This document shows positions 57,783-64,000 of a DNA stretch of 64,000 bases, piece after piece. The translations under genes were made by a program, and so were the position numbers. The stretch is from Carposina sasakii (Eukaryota > Arthropoda > Insecta > Lepidoptera > Carposinidae): assembly GCA_014607495.2 (NCBI GenBank), contig CP053161.1, forward strand, positions 5,403,115-5,467,114. Direction: 5' to 3'. Below the pieces are notes generated by a model. It had not been told where the DNA came from and did not search any database. It saw only the letters and a program-made list of their open reading frames with translations. Position 1 is the first letter of the stretch, and each line of letters starts with the position of its first letter.

Positions 57783-59139
57783 ACCGTATTTTATAGACTA
57801 TTCAAAGTATTAAGAAGAAGTATAATTTACTTAGGCGCTGTTCATATATTAACCGCAAAGGTTCTTCTAATTAAATATTTTTTTAAGTTTTAATTACTGG
57901 GTATGTTATTTTAGGGTAAAATTTTATTAACTAACCTCTCACAATTTAATTTTAAGTCTGGGTTTTATTCACAAATTTAATTACTGAAACAAATGTGATA
58001 AACTCTCTCTCTGTATTTTTTGTTATTTTAAAACTTTGTTAATTGATTTACTACATCATTTCAAGAAATATCAGTGGAAAACAAAATGAATTAGTATTAC
58101 TATTTTTTTAAGTAGGTTGGAAAGCTATGTTGATTTTAGATTATATTTTGTATGATAACTCTAGTGACCGTTATAATGTTCATAGCCTACTTGGCTATAT
58201 GGTACTCCATAGGTAGGTACCTTGAATTAATTGTTTAAATAAAAGATAAAGGTAATTATTTAAGGTAATGAGATAATGATAAAAAATGAAGTAAAACAAG
58301 AGTTATCCAGTAAACTTGAAATTACCCGAGCTTTTTCGTGAGCAATACTAGACTATTATTCTATTCGTTACCCTAAATTTACCCGTGTAAAAATATGATT
58401 ATTCATTTTAACTTGAAGTTAGAGATGTCTGCATATCAAAGATGGTTTGTAAATGTATGTTTCTTGAAATATTTCGTTCAAATAATCCTTTTAATTTGCT
58501 CTTGCTCTGAGCTTTTTAAATATTTATAGTCTTAGAGCAACGCGGCTTCTGCTCTAAGTTTTCTAGTACACCAAAAATGTCAAAAGCACAGACCTTTTTA
58601 AAAAAAAATCTGCGATGAATACACCGCCTTTATAATAAAAGTTGAAATTGCCTTGTTTTCATACAACATAATTGTTTGCCCGAGGTACATTAAACTAATC
58701 GCCATTGCCCGCGGTGTATACAGCTGGTTAGTTAGTAAAGCAATTATGGTTTCCACCAATTTAGATGTTTAGTTAAGATTTTGGCAGAAATTCGTTGTCA
58801 GGTTATTAGATAGCTACAAAATACATATCTTTAAAGTTATGACCGCATACAGATTATATTTATGGGTGTAAAAAAATAATTATATACACATACCTAAGTA
58901 TAAATGTTTTTGAATAGTGATGAAATTATTTAAATGACAAGTACATTCAATACTATTATTTTAGTTTAACCTTTGCAAGGGTCGATTTTTTCTAATAGCC
59001 TATGTGAAGAATAAAGTTACTCGAGTTAGTGACAGCGTCAACTTTAGATGAAAAAAAACTTATTATTTGTTTTCATCTAAGGCGTCAACTTTATCCTTCA
59101 GATAGGCTATTCTTCTCTTCTTCCTGCCCTATTCCCATT

Positions 59140-59402
59140 TATTTGGTGTCGGCGCAATATGTACTTTTCTTCCATTCATCCCTATTTTCCGTCATCTCAT
59201 TACTCACTCCCAGTGCACGCATATCTTCCCTCACACAGTCCATTCAACATTTCTTTGGTATAACTCTTCCTTTATACCCATCCACACTCATGCACAACGC
59301 TCTCTGTAAAATATGTCTTTCATCCCGTCGCTTTACATGCCCGTATCAAGACAGACGGTTACTTCGTAACTTGTCTGTAATCGGCGCAACTTTCAAACAT
59401 TC
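59140..59402 (-). pseudogene. LINE reverse-transcriptase C-terminus, duplicate of 15884-16145
   Basis: Same frame and ending as copy 1 (GHVKRRDERHILQRAL, then EDMRALGVSNEMT, ending in CADTK). The TGA after PKKC is shared. A few substitutions differ. Confidence 0.65.
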
Positions 59403-59407
59403 TATTA

Positions 59408-59666
59408 TATCATCATCATCAGCTTATTGCAGTCCACTGCTGACGTAGGCCTCCCCCAGGGCACGCCACAAGACTGTCAGGGGGGGTATTTGCCCATAGT
59501 CACCACGCTGGGCAGGCGGGTTGGTGACTTTAGTTTGTATGTTGGATGTTGTTATCAATACGGGAGGCGCTGCTGCCCACCTTCCGGAAACCCTTAATCG
59601 CCTCGTACTATACCCACGGGCAGACATGGGGTGGTACGAATTCTACTCTGCCGGCATCACGCGGCC
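59408..59666 (-). mobile_element. RTE-tailed retroposon, duplicate of 16152-16424
   Basis: Family B copy in the equivalent place. The (GAT)n tail is shorter than in copy 1 and a single-base loss breaks the terminal GEAYV frame. Confidence 0.7.
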
Positions 59667-59687
59667 AATCCTATTATATTAATTAAT

Positions 59688-59845
59688 TCATTCATTCATT
59701 TACAGACCTGAGTAGTCCACTGCTAGACATAGGCCTCCCCCAACAACCTCCACTCCGACCGGTCGGAAGCAGCCTGCATCCAACCGACGCCCGCGACCTT
59801 GGCCAGATCGTCCGTCCACCTCGCGGGTGGCCTTCCCACCTAACC
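59688..59845 (-). mobile_element. RTE LINE 3' end, duplicate of 16436-16602
   Basis: Family C fragment directly next to the B retroposon, as in copy 1. Confidence 0.65.
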
Positions 59846-61518
59846 TATTATATACTCATTACTTATTTTATCAATTCTTGTAACTCCGCACATCCATCTC
59901 ACCATTCTCATCTCGCTTACATGGATTCAGATAGGCTGAAAAAATTTCAGATAGCCTTTCATATCCAAGAGAAGCACTCTGAGTTATAGATACCAACTTT
60001 AGGTAAAAATAATTTTATGTTTATTATAGAAAATAATTTTACTAACACAATTGCTGTTTATTTCTGCATTGTATTATAATAATTACATTACTGTGATAGA
60101 AAAACAGCAATAATCTTGCCTATTTTAACTGCTATTTGTTTCGTAAGTACTCGTATAGTCTCAGAAAGACAATGATGAATGTCAGTGATTTAATATTTAG
60201 TTTTTTAGTCATATACTCGTACAACAAGTAAGATAATCTAATTGTCAGTATGTATGTCTCCATTGCAATGTCACTGAATAGCTGCACAGCTCACCTCCCT
60301 CGTTACCCTAAATAGCCAATAAAAACAAATAGCTACCTTTTTGAGTTTTTACAGCTTTACTAGAATTTCCATTACATTGAAAGGGTGTACAGGATTTCAG
60401 GTAAAGTGTGGTTGCATTATAAAATTTAACTTTCTATTTCGAATGTCACAGTTGATTTGTGTGTTTTAAAAACCCTACGTAGGTAAGCTAATACTATTAA
60501 AATAATTTTATAGTTGACCTTAAAAGTTCAATTCATGCCAAAAGGATAGCTACAACTACTTTTAGGTACATATAGGTACATAATAGGTAAATAAACAAAA
60601 TTTTATTCAGTATAATAAACTACAGAAAAATGTTAAACCGACCAATCCAATCAATCTATCTAATGTGGATTATGAACATGCACAGTTTCGTATTGTTTTG
60701 CAAGTGTACAATCAGAATAAAAAGTTTACATGCGATTCAAATTGGAAAGCTCTTGTCAAGTCCTCGAGTTTTCAAATGCTTAGTTTTAAAATAGCTGTAA
60801 AATTTTAACGAACCAGAAACATTACGAGTGGACTATTGAAGCCATTGAAAATTCTATATTGGAATCAAATAAGTAAGAGTTTTTAATTGGACTCTCATAA
60901 AATGGGGTGCAGTTCTAAATGTTTAAAATAAACTTGATTACAGCTGCAATGTTTTGTAAGATACGAATGTTGGATATTATGTTTAAAAAAAAAAGTTTTT
61001 TTTTTACTCGGCAGTTGGGGTGTATAGATAGGTATTATTTATAACCTATAATATTTTAATAAAAGTTTTTTATAATGTACATAGTTTGGTTCTTTTTTAA
61101 GTATTCGGGTTTTTGGATTTTATAACTTGCGTTATGTCATTGTTGCTTCGAGTAAACGACAGTCAGGGTGTATGAAAATACGTTTGTCAAGCGAAAAATA
61201 TAAAAAATCTTGAAAAATAAATGTCATTTCGAATAAAATGATTATCAAAACCGACTAAATTGCACTCAAATGATTAAGTGTATTTTCCATATTTTTTACA
61301 GTTGTGACACTGTTGTTCTGAATGAATTATATATATGTGTACTTACTTGTACAATACGTTTTAAAACCGAAGTGAACTGAGACCGAGCGATGAGTAATGT
61401 CCAGTCGGCGTTGTTTGCTGCCGTTATTAATGGCCGGTTTGTGTGCGCTGATAAAAATATTGCCAGCCTTGTGGAAAGGACGGCATACAGCTGAAAGATT
61501 TTTTTAGGTATTAATGAT

Positions 61519-61715
61519 ACAGGGTGTAAGTGACAGCCAGGCAAATATTGATACGCTAACCGAAGACTACGATTCTGAGGCAAAACCCATCGAAAATGTT
61601 TACATACATACATACATATAATCACGCCTTTATCCTTTACGGTGTAGGCAGAGCACCAAGGGCCGATAGGACCACAAGTGCCACTTCTGACCAATTTTGA
61701 GGGTATAGTTTGCAG
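61519..61715 (-). repeat. Families H and A, duplicate of 18296-18492
   Basis: CAGCCAGGCAAATATTGATA followed by the family A tail. Small indels against copy 1 extend the incidental minus-strand frame to 146 codons. Confidence 0.55.
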
Positions 61716-61875
61716 GAAAATTATAAAATTTTGCAAAATTTTATTAATATTAATATGTCAAAAATAGTTTAGTTTGTTTAGGCTTTAGGTATGTAATGGT
61801 TCAAAAATATTTTATTTACTACTAGATTTTAAAAAGTAGTCCATAAGGTTTATTAATGTTTGACCAAAAAAATAT

Positions 61876-62188
61876 TCACTATGGGTGCGCCCACCACTGG
61901 GCTCTACACCCTCCACTGACCCTCGGATCTGATAACTCAAAACTGCGAAAACAGGTACTTGCACTAACTACAATCACCACGAGAAACCAGACCCGAGCAC
62001 CTAGCATGCAAGACAATACATTGCACTATTCCGAAATCACAAACTAGATAAATAATCTACATATGTTTCGCCAATAACCATGGCATCCTCAGGATTATAG
62101 AAATTAGTAAATTAGTAAACCACTAATTATTATGAAACCCATAGTGAATGTTTGAACTTCCGAATTGTAAAGCCTAATACAATTTCAT
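61876..62188 (-). mobile_element. Foldback retroelement copy (family E), absent from copy 1
   Basis: Starts TCACTATGGGTGCGC and ends CCTAATACAATTTCAT, as at 43628-44112. The right arm is mostly deleted, so it is 313 bases. The ribozyme-like motif lies on the minus strand at 62053-62097. Copy 1 near 18640-18660 has no insertion, but small changes blur the target duplication. Confidence 0.75.
62053..62097 (-). ncRNA. Candidate hammerhead ribozyme, second copy
   Basis: On the minus strand the order TAATC, CTGAGGA, T, GCCA-loop-TGGC, GAA, ACATATGT, A, GATTA is identical to that at 43850-43894. Only two bases differ, both in the stem II loop (C to T and G to A), and they keep a possible C-G pair as T-A. 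Confidence 0.55.
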
Positions 62189-62189
62189 T

Positions 62190-62960
62190 CGAAAAATTTT
62201 GACAAAAAGTCATTTGAGAAACAACGTTTCACCAAATGTTCATTTGACAAAGCAGACATTTGATAAAAGAATCATCTTACAAAAAATTCACTGAGCAAAT
62301 GATCCAGTAGCAAAGATTTGTTAAATGTGTTAAATATTAAAATGTCAATTGACCTTTTTTCATTTCACCAAACACATCTGTTTCGTAAAATAAGTATTTG
62401 TCAAGACAAGTCAGAAGAAAGATTAGATAGAAGGTAAGTATGATTTTTTTATTATATGAATCATCATCATGAATCATTATTAATGTGAGAAATGCCCTAA
62501 AGTTGCTTCTGGCATTTACATCAACCTAACCCGCTTCGTCGCTTTGCTCCTCGCTAACCTAAGCTGTATGGGTATGACCCATAGTACGACGCATTGTATT
62601 CGTATATTTTTTTCCATTCTGTCTAGATATAATATATCAACTATTTTCCATTCAGGAAAGTCTGAAGTAAAACCATATCTATTATTAGATCTATTAATAA
62701 ACGAAACACTTGCCAAATATGTAATACATTTTATCAAATGTTTGTAGACCAATAGTAGTTTTTTCTGATAACTCAATTGTTAGTTGATCATTATGTTAAA
62801 TAATTATTTATTAAAAGTAAATTTAAGTGTTGATCATTTAGAAAAGTGAGTAATTTGTAAAATGATTAGTAGTAAAATGATCAATTGGCGAAAACATTAT
62901 TTGCCATACGTTGTTTGTCAAGTGTAATTTTGCCAAATGACTTCGTCAAATTGCAGATCA
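62190..62960. repeat. CAAATG/CATTTG foldback-like repeat, duplicate of 18640-19440
   Basis: Same arrangement as copy 1 with the CTAACCTAACCCGC centre. The reading frame near 62544 is shorter because of a 10-base deletion. Confidence 0.4.
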
Positions 62961-63896
62961 AAGATCAGTTCTTTGATCAATCCTTATGGAGAGTCACAAG
63001 TGATCCAAAAAGCATCAATGTACCATATAATAACCAATAAGCTCATTTAACTTGTCACCGGATCGCCCGATGGAATGGCCCGAAAAGCAAACATTGCGTA
63101 TAATCAAATTAAAAAATGCATTTCCTGTGACTGACAGATAGCTTAAAACAATGGTACTTGTTCAGTTTTTCAGTATTTGACCGGCTGTCACACATACTCT
63201 TTATGATTTCAAATCAAATCCAATGATTTAAGAAACAGATGTTATACATGAAAAAGGATTGGAAGTTCGGAGAAGGCTATTATGAGTATATTCTGTATCT
63301 TCTAGTTTTTTTTTTATAAATTAATAATTACTCCTACCTTCCACAAGGAAAACTCTTTAAAAAAAATCATAATCTCGAGTACAAAGCAAGGTACTTATCT
63401 AAGGCTGTATAAATCTCAGGGTGACAGGCCCCAGTATGGTGTGCGCCCGCATCGTATATCAAATGTTTCTTTGTGGGTTACAACAGCATTTTTGTTTGTT
63501 GACTGTACTTTTGAACTTTTAATGAAATTTCGTAGATTATTCTTGTTTATAATTTGATAAAAAATAAGATTTTTAACTAAAGATATGAAAAAATAACCCA
63601 TCAAATATGACGGGTACAATAAACTATTTTTTTCAGATAGTATTATGAATTCCTCAATAACTCAGGAATGTTCTATTATATCTTAAAACATAAACATTTC
63701 GAGTCTCAAATTTCGTGGATAGGTTCTATATTGTACTATCTTAGCATACCCCTTTTGTTACACCGTATATAAATATCTTGTGGCTTAGACTGTAACAATT
63801 TTACTTGCGAATTCGCTATCGCTTGCAAACTTTTACAATGATACACACTAATTTTAAAAACGCGCGATTTTTATGTATACATACATATATTTTGTT

Positions 63897-64000
63897 ACTA
63901 GTGGATGCCCGCAACTACGTTCGCGTGGACTACAGAAAACAAAATGTCGAAATATCCGGGATTAAAACATTTTCCGGGATAAAAAAGTAGCTTATGTTAA
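63897..64000 (+). mobile_element. Family K repeat, cut by the window end
   Basis: Starts CTAGTGGATGCCCGCAACTA, as at 20339. Small deletions relative to copy 1 include one A of an A run and a C of CCCGGG. Confidence 0.55.

Larger units (their letters stand above)
53473..64000. repeat. Large duplicated block, copy 2
   Basis: Aligns with 5406-20441 in the same orientation to the end of the window. It lacks the three insertions listed for copy 1. It carries its own insertion (61876-62188) and about 80 bases near 58905-58985 that copy 1 lacks. Confidence 0.92.

Noticed and set aside
61296..61736. 146-codon minus-strand frame
   Set aside because: It crosses two repeat fragments (families H and A). 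The matching place in copy 1 is broken by indels and no domain is visible.
1..64000. CRISPR arrays, rRNA genes, bacterial-type operons
   Set aside because: No regularly spaced direct repeats, rRNA signatures or compact same-strand genes are present. The window is eukaryotic repeat-rich DNA.

Overview
The window is nuclear DNA from an insect, almost certainly a butterfly or moth. It is AT-rich and intron-poor, and it is packed with repeats I recognise from Lepidoptera: RTE-type LINE ends whose last residues read GEAYVQQW, Lep1/Helitron-like repeats, tRNA-derived SINEs, (TATG)n-tailed retroposons, TA-flanked MITEs and a piggyBac element. I found no convincing host protein-coding gene. Every ORF longer than about 140 codons is either transposon-derived or an artefact of the run of Ns.

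Layout. 1-5.4 kb: MITEs, SINEs and a Lep1-like repeat. 5.4-20.5 kb: first copy of a large duplicated block. It carries a 3,740-bp terminal-inverted-repeat transposon (9744-13483) with a broken DDE-like transposase and an embedded LTR-gag fragment, a 368-bp MITE (14551-14918) and a 757-bp insertion (15041-15797). All three are missing from the second copy, which therefore preserves the empty sites. 20.5-38.7 kb: repeats and featureless AT-rich sequence, including a nested MITE/retroposon, a tRNA-like repeat, a LINE 3' end and a multimerised retroposon head. 38.7-42.0 kb: a 2,498-bp piggyBac element with intact ends and TTAA duplications but two coding lesions, inserted in a second copy of the tRNA-like repeat. 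42-52.9 kb: foldback elements, including a 485-bp retroelement at 43628-44112 with a hammerhead-ribozyme-like motif in its loop. 52972-53471: exactly 500 Ns. 53.5-64 kb: second copy of the duplicated block.

The duplicated block sits just after a fixed-size gap and its two copies differ mostly by transposon presence or absence. It may be an uncollapsed second haplotype rather than a true segmental duplication. Either way the pair gives direct evidence of insertion boundaries.

The most interesting signal is the family at 35990-36166, 43628-44112 and 61876-62188. These are foldback retroelements with 12-13 bp target duplications at two copies. Two of them carry a conserved hammerhead-like core (stem I, CTGAGGA, stem II, GAA, and a minimal palindromic stem III), and one loop pair differs in a way that keeps base pairing. 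This resembles the hammerhead ribozymes reported in Penelope-like elements and retrozymes, but no reverse transcriptase is present here, so the copies look non-autonomous.
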